A stretch of DNA of 18,097 nucleotides from Bacillota bacterium (GTDB taxonomy: Bacteria; Bacillota; Clostridia; Christensenellales; Aristaeellaceae): contig JAEWWY010000205.1 in the NCBI GenBank assembly GCA_023458835.1, positions 1 through 18,097 on the forward strand. Direction: 5' to 3'. Position numbers and translations under genes: made by a program. Shown here piece by piece: positions 7,109-13,310 of the stretch. Numbering within the stretch: the stretch's first letter is position 1; every line of letters starts with the position of its first letter. The notes under the pieces are model-generated. The model saw only the letters and a list, made by a program, of their open reading frames with translations, had not been told where the DNA came from and searched no databases.

Positions 7109-7675
7109 TTACGCGCCTTTCAGGTACTTGCCTTTCCTTGCAAGCATCACCAGGGTGGGGATCAGCACAAGCTGGATCAAAATACCCGGCAATGCATTGA
7201 CAAACGCACCGGAAATGAACGCCGCCCAGGTGAAGGGGCTGTCACCCCTGGACAGGATGATGGCGTTCACCGCGCCGTATACCGCCCGCCCGATGAGCAT
7301 AGCCAAGATCAGGGAGATCACCACGCGGGATATTTTGACAAACCCGCTTCCCATGTCTTCGGCTCCGAACCAGCGGACACCCGCCAGCGCCCCGGCCGCG
7401 GCGCCATAAGCCGCCAGCTCAAGCTCCATGGAGAACAGCGTGTTGCCGTTGGGCATGCCGGACACCAGCATGGCGATCATGGGTGTCAGCAAGCCGCACA
7501 GCATGCCGTACTTCCATCCGCACAAAAAGCCGCAAAGCAGCACCGGAATATGCATAGGCAAAAAGACAGCGCCCGCTTGCCATCCTCCCAAGGTATGGAA
7601 TACCCTGGCCAACACCACCGCCAGCGCCGATAAAATAGCAGCCAGCACCATTTGACGCAACTCTACCCGGTTCAT
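7109..7675 (-). CDS. ECF transporter S component
   Basis: A 188-residue membrane protein with about six hydrophobic helices, the substrate-capture subunit of an energy-coupling-factor vitamin importer that borrows shared EcfAA'T modules encoded elsewhere. Helix 1 reads MVLAAILSALAVVLARVF. The stretch LPMHIPVLLCGFLCGWKYG followed by GLLTPMIAMLVSGMPNGN is typical of the Pfam ECF-S group (FolT/PanT-like). Size is normal for the group. The ATG at 7675 is chosen because GGAGGAAAAGG lies directly before it; a longer frame to 7741 would add a hydrophilic, atypical extension. Specificity cannot be read: folate, pantothenate or queuosine-precursor type substrates are all possible, the last suggested only by the TGT-like gene upstream. 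The transcript has its own promoter and a structured leader. Confidence 0.85.
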   Translation of the reverse strand: MNRVELRQMVLAAILSALAVVLARVFHTLGGWQAGAVFLPMHIPVLLCGFLCGWKYGMLCGLLTPMIAMLVSGMPNGNTLFSMELELAAYGAAAGALAGVRWFGAEDMGSGFVKISRVVISLILAMLIGRAVYGAVNAIILSRGDSPFTWAAFISGAFVNALPGILIQLVLIPTLVMLARKGKYLKGA

Positions 7676-7689
7676 TCCTTTTCCTCCCC

Positions 7690-7741
7690 AAAATAAAAAT
7701 GCGATGAAAGCCCGCTCCCTTCTGGAAGCATGTCCCTTCAT
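7690..7741 (-). promoter_or_regulatory. terminator-like structure in the ECF leader, candidate riboswitch expression platform
   Basis: On the minus strand ATGAAGG (7741-7735) can pair with GCTTTCAT (7711-7704, one G-U), enclosing a second hairpin GCTTCC-AGAA-GGGAGC. Four bases later comes TTTTTATTTT (7699-7690), directly before the GGGGAGG ribosome binding site. Upstream in the leader are GGCAC/GTGCC complements (7776-7780, 7742-7746) and a repeat of GCCTGGCA. I could not match it to a known riboswitch class. Confidence 0.4.
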
Positions 7742-7776
7742 GGCACATATCTATTTGAATGTCTTGCCGGGAACCG

Positions 7777-7795
7777 TGCCAGGCTTCTGCCAGGC
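7777..7795. repeat. short direct repeat in the ECF leader
   Basis: TGCCAGGC occurs at 7777-7784 and again at 7788-7795, separated by three bases, in the transcribed leader of the ECF gene. It may form part of an RNA fold or a protein site; on its own it is weak evidence. Confidence 0.4.
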
Positions 7796-7806
7796 TGATC
7801 CATGAT

Positions 7807-7836
7807 AGTATGCATGGGAGAAGCACCTTTTGTCAA
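7807..7836 (-). promoter_or_regulatory. promoter of the ECF/kinase unit
   Basis: A perfect minus-strand TTGACA (7831-7836), an 18-base spacer and CATACT (7807-7812, four of six to TATAAT) lie immediately after the methyltransferase stop. The predicted leader before the ECF ATG is about 125 bases, long enough to hold a regulatory RNA. Confidence 0.6.
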
Positions 7837-7839
7837 GCC

Positions 7840-8634
7840 TTAGGATGCTTTTGAAGAAACAACATAGACAAGCTCCGTCCCCACGACCGCTTTCTTTAGA
7901 ATGAAGAATCCCATAGGGAGGTTTTGCTCGAATTGGCCGCTGTAAAAGCGCTCCATATCCTTTTCCCGTCCGGAGAGGCTCCTGATCGGGAAGGTCACGA
8001 TGATGGTTTTTGCACGTATGCTTAGGAGCAGCCGGTAACCCAGCCCCTTGCGCTGCTGCTCCAATACCGGGATGAGCTTGAACAGAAAGACTGCATCCGC
8101 CTCACCCTCGGGCACCTTATCCGCCGCATCCAGAATGCGGATATCACAGGCAACATTCAGCCTTTGAAAAAACGCCCGCACAACATCTACCGTATCATGG
8201 TCGATGTCTCCCGCCCGGTACAGCACGTTTGGAGATAAGCCCATGAATGGAAACGCGCAGGGATGAAACCCGCAGCCGATATCCAGCACCGTCTTTGCAT
8301 CCTTTATATAGGGCGACAATAGGCCGTAGAATGCTTGCAGCGACGGCAGCCTTTCCTTTGTGGAGGGGTGCAGCTCCATGAGCTTCTGGCTCAAGTCCCG
8401 GTCCGCATACCGGCCATCCCCTATCCATTCCAGCGCCTTCATATGACACTTATCCGGAAAAAAAACGCCGTGAATGATATGAAGCTGCTTCTTGACCGCC
8501 TTTACGGCCTCCTTCCGGTTTTTGTACCTGGGCAGGTATTCCAGGCAAATGCGCATCAGCGTTTCATCGGATATATGCGCATGCTTCGCGGCGCTTTTGA
8601 TATACTCCACCAGTTCCGCCGCTTCACGCTCCAT
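7840..8634 (-). CDS. Rmt/Arm-like 16S rRNA (guanine-1405-N7) methyltransferase homologue
   Basis: A 264-residue SAM-dependent methyltransferase that closely follows the aminoglycoside-resistance family RmtA-H/ArmA/FmrO. From memory of RmtB, the shared blocks are HPSTKERL at 89-96, the SAM motif VLDIGCGFHP at 116-125, GDID at 142-145, FKLIPVLEQQ at 185-194, FPIRSLSGREKDME at 215-228 and GTELVYVV at 252-259. The N-terminal helical domain of about 100 residues, needed for 30S binding in this family, is present, so the protein looks full length. Family members methylate N7 of G1405 in helix 44 and give high resistance to 4,6-disubstituted 2-deoxystreptamines. The ATG overlaps the end of the TGT-like gene by 11 bases, indicating translational coupling. 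Activity and target base here are inferred by similarity. A housekeeping modification is an alternative. Confidence 0.85.
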   Translation of the reverse strand: MEREAAELVEYIKSAAKHAHISDETLMRICLEYLPRYKNRKEAVKAVKKQLHIIHGVFFPDKCHMKALEWIGDGRYADRDLSQKLMELHPSTKERLPSLQAFYGLLSPYIKDAKTVLDIGCGFHPCAFPFMGLSPNVLYRAGDIDHDTVDVVRAFFQRLNVACDIRILDAADKVPEGEADAVFLFKLIPVLEQQRKGLGYRLLLSIRAKTIIVTFPIRSLSGREKDMERFYSGQFEQNLPMGFFILKKAVVGTELVYVVSSKAS

Positions 8635-9724
8635 GGTCAGGCGCCCCCAGCTTTTCCATCAGCATCGTATAAAACCGCAGATTATGGATGGTGGCCAGCC
8701 GGTAGCCCAGGGCGTCCCCCACCTTATACAGCTGCCGCAAGTAGGCCCGGGAATAGTTTTTGCACAGGTGGCAGTCGCATGCTTCCGATACAGGCCGCAT
8801 ATCCTTCATATGCTTGTCATCCATGATGTAATGATACCCATAGAAACCGGGCGCATGGACATCGATGCCCACCTGCGATTCCGCCTTAAATACGTACAGC
8901 CGGTTATGCCTTGCCTCCCTGGTGGGTATGACACAGTCAAACAGGTTATAGCCCATGCCCCGGCAGGCCACGATTCCTTCAGGCTTGCCCACCCCCATGG
9001 CATACTTGGGGGTGCTGCCGGGCATCTGCTCCGCCGTATAGCGCAGAATATCCTCTACCAGCCGCCCATCCCTGTCCAGGGGCCACCCTCCGTAGCCGTA
9101 GCCGTCAAAGCCGATCTCCTTGAGCGCGTCAGCGCATTTTTTGCGCAGGCTTTTGCTGCCTCCCCCCTGGATGATGGCAAACAGCAGCGGCCTGCATTCC
9201 TCCTTCAGCCTTCTTGACTTCAACTGGCGCAGGTATTCCTCCTTGCACCGGTGTGCCCAGTCGATGGTGATGTCCACCGCCGTTTCATTGACCTCATCGG
9301 TGTCGTCGGGGCGGGTGCAGTAATCCAGGCACATCATGATGTCTGAGCCGTAAGCGAACTGGGACTGAATGCACTTTTCCGGGGTAAAGATGATCTTCTT
9401 GTCGGAATTTTCCGGGTAGAACACGATCTCGTTCTTGCGGATCACGCCGTACTTGGGATTTTCCTGTATGAGGGAAAATACCTGGAACCCGCCGGAATCG
9501 GTCAGTATGGGCCTTTCCCAGCCGGTAAAGCCGTGCAGTCCCCCGGCGGCCTTAAGGACGGACACGCCGGGCGCGGAGAGCAGATGATAGGCGTTCATCA
9601 CAATGCCAGGAACGCCGCAGCTCTGCAGATCCACGGAATCGACGCAACGGACCACGCCCTGCGTTCCATCCGGAAAGAAGGCGGGCAAGTGTACATCCCC
9701 ATGGGGCAAAACCATACGCGTCAT
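8624..9724 (-). CDS. tgt: tRNA-guanine transglycosylase family protein with altered base pocket
   Basis: A 366-residue TIM-barrel tRNA-ribosyltransferase. In queuosine synthesis these enzymes swap guanine-34 of GUN-anticodon tRNAs for preQ1 or queuine. Catalytic features are kept: D76 in TDSGGFQVFSL, D134 in CLDYC, the glutamine of AIIQGG, nucleophile D263 in LFDCVIPTR, and a zinc site C316-x-C318-x2-C321 with H347. The substrate loop, normally GGLAVGE or GGLSVGE, reads YGGWPLD at 211-217, so the base recognised may not be preQ1. The ATG at 9724 lies after GGGTGA; a TTG at 9730 abutting the previous stop is the alternative. It is tightly coupled to the nucleotidyltransferase upstream and overlaps the Rmt-like gene downstream. 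Family membership is certain; classical Tgt function is less so. Confidence 0.9.
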   Translation of the reverse strand: MTRMVLPHGDVHLPAFFPDGTQGVVRCVDSVDLQSCGVPGIVMNAYHLLSAPGVSVLKAAGGLHGFTGWERPILTDSGGFQVFSLIQENPKYGVIRKNEIVFYPENSDKKIIFTPEKCIQSQFAYGSDIMMCLDYCTRPDDTDEVNETAVDITIDWAHRCKEEYLRQLKSRRLKEECRPLLFAIIQGGGSKSLRKKCADALKEIGFDGYGYGGWPLDRDGRLVEDILRYTAEQMPGSTPKYAMGVGKPEGIVACRGMGYNLFDCVIPTREARHNRLYVFKAESQVGIDVHAPGFYGYHYIMDDKHMKDMRPVSEACDCHLCKNYSRAYLRQLYKVGDALGYRLATIHNLRFYTMLMEKLGAPDHGA

Positions 9725-9730
9725 GTTCAA

Positions 9731-10558
9731 TCACCCATTTCCGTTCAGGAGCTTCTTGATCTCGCGGCACTTTTCCTCCAGCAGGTCAAAGCCGGGTCCA
9801 AGGTTGTCTTTATCCAGGCCCGTCAAAACCGCTTCCACGCCCCCGGCAAAGCCGGGCGGGCAAAAAGGAAATTGTGCAAGCCGCTTCACCGCGCCCTTTT
9901 CATTCAGAAGGATTTCCCCATTGGCCGCAAGCAAAGCCTGTATCAGGCACAGAATACCTTTAAACAGGGCGCCGCCGGCATATACGATGTCTCTTTTCAA
10001 AACGCCGGACCGTCCCGTCATCACGGAAAACTCCGCTTCCCACAAAAACCACTTGGAGGCGGCATTCCGATAAGCCTTCGAAACCGGCTCCGCCCGGCGC
10101 TTCAAGTCCGCCATTACATGCTGCGGGTCGTAAAGCGGCAGGCAATATTTCACCTCGCCCATATAGATGGCGTTCACAAAGCCGAAGGGATGGCCGGCCT
10201 GGAAATCCACCGTCACCAGGCCCTGCTGGCAATCGTCAATGACCTTTGTCACCTGCGCCGTATCCCTGAGCAGGATATCCGCTTTCAACCCGCCCACCGT
10301 GAGCCACGCGCCGCCATTGATCCATTTTCCCCATTCACCGGGCTTGTTGAAAAGGTTCTCCCGGCGCGCATCGTCCAATAAGGTCAGGGCCTGGTCCATC
10401 CGCAAGATATCAAGACCGGCGCCATAATACACGCCTATGTCCAGGTCGGAAAATTCCGTGGCGGTGCCCGTGCAATGGGAGCCGCCCAGCACCACCGCCT
10501 GCACGCCGGGAACGCTGATCAGCGCCTTTGCTATCCGCTTTGCAATCTCCCGTCCCAT
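9731..10558 (-). CDS. nucleotidyltransferase-domain protein (ANT-like fold)
   Basis: A 275-residue cytoplasmic protein of the pol-beta/MNT nucleotidyltransferase superfamily. The signature GGSHCTGTATEFSDLD at 25-40 supplies the GS motif and the metal-binding D38 and D40; a third acidic residue, D94 in LKADILLRD, is where expected. The rest is a helical domain (FKGILCLIQALLAANGEILLNEKG) similar in layout to antibiotic nucleotidyltransferases and related uncharacterised proteins. The superfamily includes aminoglycoside and lincosamide adenylyltransferases, but also many with unknown substrates, so drug modification is only a suggestion. AAAGGAG nine bases upstream fixes the ATG at 10558. It begins about 43 bases after aroF with no terminator between, and its stop abuts the TGT-like gene. 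Confidence 0.82.
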   Translation of the reverse strand: MGREIAKRIAKALISVPGVQAVVLGGSHCTGTATEFSDLDIGVYYGAGLDILRMDQALTLLDDARRENLFNKPGEWGKWINGGAWLTVGGLKADILLRDTAQVTKVIDDCQQGLVTVDFQAGHPFGFVNAIYMGEVKYCLPLYDPQHVMADLKRRAEPVSKAYRNAASKWFLWEAEFSVMTGRSGVLKRDIVYAGGALFKGILCLIQALLAANGEILLNEKGAVKRLAQFPFCPPGFAGGVEAVLTGLDKDNLGPGFDLLEEKCREIKKLLNGNG

Positions 10559-10600
10559 ATAGGCTTCTCCTTTTCCCTTAAGGTGCGCGCTTTCACCTGC

Positions 10601-11614
10601 TCAGTTCATTTTCTTTCCTTCAAACTCCGCCCGGCGCCTTACCTGATCCATCACCTTGCGGAAGGCTTCGCAGTCCAAGGATTGCGCCCCGTCCGAAAGC
10701 GCCACTTTGGGGTCGGGATGCACCTCGATCATCAGCCCGTCCGCCCCTGCGGCAATGGCGGCCTTGGCCAGCGGCTCCACCATCCAGGCGATGCCCGCGG
10801 CATGGCTGGGATCGATAACCACCGGCAGGTGGCTGCAGCGCTTTAACAGCGGAACGGCGGATATGTCCAGGTTGTTGCGCAGCATGGTTTCAAAGGTGCG
10901 TATACCCCGCTCGCAGAGGATCACATTGGGGTTGCCTCCCGCCAGAATATACTCCGCGCTCATCAGAAATTCTTCAATGGTGGCGGAAAGGCCGCGCTTT
11001 AGCAGCACCGGCTTTTGGGTGCGGCCCAGCGCCTTCAATAATTTAAAGTTCTGCATATTCCTGGCGCCCACCTGCAAAATATCTACTTCCGCAAAATCCT
11101 CCAACTGGTCTTCCCCCATGATCTCCGTTACAATGGGGAGACCGGTCTGCTTCCTGGCCTCCAGCAAGAGCCGTAATCCTTCGTTTTCCAGACCCTGGAA
11201 GGAGTAAGGCGAGGTGCGGGGCTTGAATGCGCCGCCCCGTAAAAAGGATGCGCCGCTTTCCCTTACCGAATCCGCCACCAGCTTTAGCTGCTGCACGCTT
11301 TCCACGGAACATGGCCCCGCGATCACGGTGAAATGGCCTTCTCCGATGGTCTTGTCTCCCACATGGACCAGTGTGTCCAGGGGATGGAAACGCCGGTTGG
11401 CCGCCTTGTAAGGCTCGGTAACGCGGCGGATATCCTCCACCACTTCGTTGGCTTTGATGTGGCTCACATCCACCCTGGATACGTCCCCGATCAAGCCCAG
11501 GATGGTGGCCTGCGTGCCCGCGCTGTAATGAATCTGGATGCCCAGGCCCTCAATGTCCTTGATGAGGCTTTGAACCTTCTCCTGGGGAGCGCTGCGTTTT
11601 AAAATAATAATCAT
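10601..11614 (-). CDS. aroF: 3-deoxy-7-phosphoheptulonate (DAHP) synthase, type I-beta with regulatory domain
   Basis: A 337-residue enzyme joining phosphoenolpyruvate and erythrose 4-phosphate in the first step of the shikimate pathway to Phe, Tyr and Trp. Residues 1-70 form the ferredoxin-like regulatory domain found in the Thermotoga maritima type enzyme, where it mediates feedback inhibition. The catalytic barrel shows AGPCSVES, RGGAFKPRTSPYSFQG, GARNMQNF, KRGL, CERGIRTFE, IDPSHAAG and a terminal MIEVHPDP..ALSDGAQSL; the metal-binding Cys, His, Glu and Asp are in place. Length matches the T. maritima enzyme. AGGAGG ten bases upstream fixes the start. It is first in the minus-strand run and is preceded by a promoter, an aromatic-rich leader peptide and a terminator, so transcription attenuation by aromatic amino-acid supply is likely. 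No other aro genes are in the window. Confidence 0.97.
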   Translation of the reverse strand: MIIILKRSAPQEKVQSLIKDIEGLGIQIHYSAGTQATILGLIGDVSRVDVSHIKANEVVEDIRRVTEPYKAANRRFHPLDTLVHVGDKTIGEGHFTVIAGPCSVESVQQLKLVADSVRESGASFLRGGAFKPRTSPYSFQGLENEGLRLLLEARKQTGLPIVTEIMGEDQLEDFAEVDILQVGARNMQNFKLLKALGRTQKPVLLKRGLSATIEEFLMSAEYILAGGNPNVILCERGIRTFETMLRNNLDISAVPLLKRCSHLPVVIDPSHAAGIAWMVEPLAKAAIAAGADGLMIEVHPDPKVALSDGAQSLDCEAFRKVMDQVRRRAEFEGKKMN

Positions 11615-11645
11615 TTGTTGATCCTCCTACTGTCGTCTGCAATTG

Positions 11646-11676
11646 AAAAGCGGCCTGGAAACTCGTTCCGGGCCGC
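11646..11676 (-). terminator. attenuator terminator in the aroF leader
   Basis: On the minus strand GCGGCC-C-GGAA pairs with TTCC-A-GGCCGC (11676-11650, one C-A mismatch) around a five-base loop, followed by TTTTC. It lies after the leader-peptide stop and before the aroF ribosome binding site, the position expected of an attenuator. Confidence 0.75.
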
Positions 11677-11696
11677 CGCGTTCCTGCGCTTTTTCC

Positions 11697-11780
11697 TTAC
11701 CGAAGGAAGGCACAAGGGAAACAGCCCGTACTGCCGATGGCGTACAGGAAGCCCCGGTAATACGCCCGCTGAATACCCAT
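11697..11780 (-). CDS. aroF leader peptide, 27 residues, rich in Tyr and Phe
   Basis: Eighteen or so bases after the predicted transcription start, AAGGAGG (11790-11796) with a nine-base spacer leads into ATG and a 27-residue peptide. It carries Tyr at 7, 8 and 13 and Phe at 11, 21 and 25 (QRAYYRGFLYAIG, CFPCAFLR), with no Trp or His. Six aromatic residues in 27, placed before an intrinsic terminator and a DAHP synthase gene, fit a ribosome-stalling leader peptide for Tyr/Phe attenuation. The TAA stop sits inside a small hairpin (TTCCTT-CGGT-AAGGAA, 11693-11708). The alternating antiterminator fold was not established by eye, and leader-peptide control of this gene type is not something I can cite, so the mechanism is inferred. 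Confidence 0.7.
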   Translation of the reverse strand: MGIQRAYYRGFLYAIGSTGCFPCAFLR

Positions 11781-11804
11781 AAAAGCCTTCCTCCTTGTGG
11801 CAGG

Positions 11805-11833
11805 AGTATACGCCGGAAGTGCCTGTTTGTCAA
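11805..11833 (-). promoter_or_regulatory. promoter of the aroF operon
   Basis: A near-perfect sigma-A promoter on the minus strand: TTGACA (11828-11833), exactly 17 bases, TATACT (11805-11810). It lies back to back with the plus-strand promoter at 11862-11891, only 28 bases between the two -35 elements. Confidence 0.85.
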
Positions 11834-11861
11834 TCACTTTTTCCCAATGGATGGTTCCTGG

Positions 11862-11891
11862 TTGACGGCCTCCGGCAATCTTGGGTATAAT
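11862..11891 (+). promoter_or_regulatory. promoter of the TIM-barrel gene
   Basis: TTGACG (11862-11867), an 18-base spacer and a perfect TATAAT (11886-11891). The leader to the ATG at 11924 would be about 27 bases. Confidence 0.8.
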
Positions 11892-11923
11892 CAAGGGAAA
11901 TGATGCGCAAAGGAGATATCAGC

Positions 11924-12607
11924 ATGGACAAGGCCCCTCCCTTCACACCCCAAATCGACGGCGGGCTGCGCAAGCATATCATCCGTGTGCCGGAATGCAT
12001 ACAGCAGGCGTCGGGCATCCGCATTTTCGGCAAGCGCATCTTCTCCATCCTCTTTTCCACCGACGCAGCCATCATCAAGAACACAAATGCCGATGCGGTG
12101 ATTGCCGTATACCCCTTCACCCCCCAGCCCGCCATTTCCCAAGCCATTTTGCAATTGGCGGACGTGCCCGTCTTTTGCGGCGTGGGCGGCGGCACCACCA
12201 CCGGCGTACGCGTCACCCGCCTGGCCCAGGATGCGGAGTTCAGGGGCGCCATCGGCGTGGTATTGAACGCTCCCGCCACCAATGAAACGGTGCGCTATGT
12301 AGCCGAACGGGTGGATATCCCCGTGGTGATCACCGTGGTCAGCGGGGAGGAAGACGTTCAAAGCCGCCTGGATGCCGGCGCGAAGATACTGAACGTTTCA
12401 GGTGCAGGCAAGACGCCGGATATCGTTCGTGCCATCCGCTGCAAATTCCCCGAGGTGCCCCTCATCGCCACCGGCGGAAAGACGGAGGAATCCATCCTGC
12501 GCACCATCGAGGCCGGTGCCAACGCCATCACCTATACGCCGCCTACCACGGCGGAGCTTTTCAAGGAAATGATGAACCGCTACCGGGATCAATTGGCGGC
12601 AAAGTGA
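11924..12607 (+). CDS. TIM-barrel phosphate-binding-type protein of unknown function
   Basis: A 227-residue cytoplasmic protein with repeating beta-alpha units typical of small TIM barrels such as the KDPG aldolase, ThiG and HisA/HisF groups. Visible elements are DAVIAVYPFTPQPAISQAI, VFCGVGGGTTTG, IPVVITVVSG, GAKILNVSGAGKTPDIV and a C-terminal phosphate-binding-like region PLIATGGKTEESILRTIEAGANAI. I recognise the type but not a specific enzyme; homologues are usually labelled vaguely as hydrolase or barrel proteins. The ATG at 11924 has AAAGGAG eight bases upstream; an earlier ATG at 11900 precedes that site. It is divergent from aroF and followed 65 bases later by a Dabb-domain gene. Adjacency to aroF could hint at aromatic or sugar-phosphate metabolism, which is speculative. 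Confidence 0.85.
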   Translation: MDKAPPFTPQIDGGLRKHIIRVPECIQQASGIRIFGKRIFSILFSTDAAIIKNTNADAVIAVYPFTPQPAISQAILQLADVPVFCGVGGGTTTGVRVTRLAQDAEFRGAIGVVLNAPATNETVRYVAERVDIPVVITVVSGEEDVQSRLDAGAKILNVSGAGKTPDIVRAIRCKFPEVPLIATGGKTEESILRTIEAGANAITYTPPTTAELFKEMMNRYRDQLAAK

Positions 12608-12672
12608 ATGCTGAAACGGCGCCGCCTCTTACAGTCCGGCATAAATGAGAATCTGCGGAGGCCATGCGGGGC

Positions 12673-12960
12673 ATGAAACACTATATCATTGTAAAATTTA
12701 ACGATACCATAAAAGACCGGCAACTGCTGCTTCGGCAGATTTCCCAGCTTTTCAGCCAGGCAGCAAAAATCGATGGGGTGTTGGGGGTATCGGTCCACCC
12801 GGCTGTTCTGATGTCTGAAAAGCGCTACGATCTGATGATCTGCATGGATATGGAAAAGGAGGAGGCGCTTGCGCTTTTTGACCAATCCTCCGTACATAGA
12901 TTATGGAAGGAGAATTTTTCACAGTACATTGCCCACAAGGTGATATTTGACTGCGCATAA
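12673..12960 (+). CDS. stress-responsive A/B barrel (Dabb) domain protein
   Basis: A 95-residue protein consisting of one ferredoxin-like Dabb domain: beta strand KHYIIVKFND, a helix with LLLRQISQLFSQ, strand VLGVSVHPA, RYDLMICMDMEKEEALALF, then the terminal HRLWKENFSQYIAHKVIFD with the family's typical histidine region. Such proteins are small dimers of mostly unknown role. The start at 12673 is preferred because GGAGG lies 11 bases upstream and domain homology begins here; ATG 12664 is only two bases from the GGAGG. Same strand as the TIM-barrel gene and probably co-transcribed. It is the last gene before the change in sequence character. Confidence 0.85.
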   Translation: MKHYIIVKFNDTIKDRQLLLRQISQLFSQAAKIDGVLGVSVHPAVLMSEKRYDLMICMDMEKEEALALFDQSSVHRLWKENFSQYIAHKVIFDCA

Positions 12961-13310
12961 CCGCCTGCATCTTTACGCCATTGTTCAGTAATTGCATCCG
13001 GCCTTGCGGCAAATTCCTTTTTCATAACACTGTACTCTCCCCTATCTTTGGTTTTTGGCTTTCCTTGCTTTACTTATTCCATCACATTGAACACGACAAC
13101 AGTGCATCATGTTTTGCTGTACAATCCTGCCCCAGCACGTTTCCACGGTCGGGGGTGAAGCGGCAGGCCGATAAGCGGGGCGGCTCATCCGACCGGACGA
13201 ATCGCCGCCATCGCCGGCGTAAGCCTGCGGCAGCGTCCACGCGGCACTTTGCCGGCTTGCCGGAAAGTGTCAGAGCAGGTTACACGCTAAGGATAAATTC
13301 TCATTCATCG
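12961..13310. other. gene-poor junction stretch, possible relic coding DNA
   Basis: About 350 bases with no gene I can support. On the minus strand 13082-13279 is an open frame of some 65 codons without a start codon, following an in-frame TAA; it is rich in Arg, Ala, Cys and Pro (KPAKCRVDAA, LRRRWRRFVRSDEPPR), as in decayed or read-through DNA near mobile elements. A plus-strand frame also spans the region but has no ribosome binding site and an implausible composition. The stretch marks the boundary between the GC-rich left part and the accessory genes on the right. Confidence 0.4.

Noticed and set aside
7676..7830. Known riboswitch (THF, preQ1, TPP, cobalamin) upstream of the ECF gene
   Set aside because: None of the conserved motifs I know for these classes could be found by eye; only a generic structured leader is claimed.
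9533..10381. Plus-strand open frame of 282 codons
   Set aside because: It spans the antisense of two well-supported genes and has no recognisable domain.
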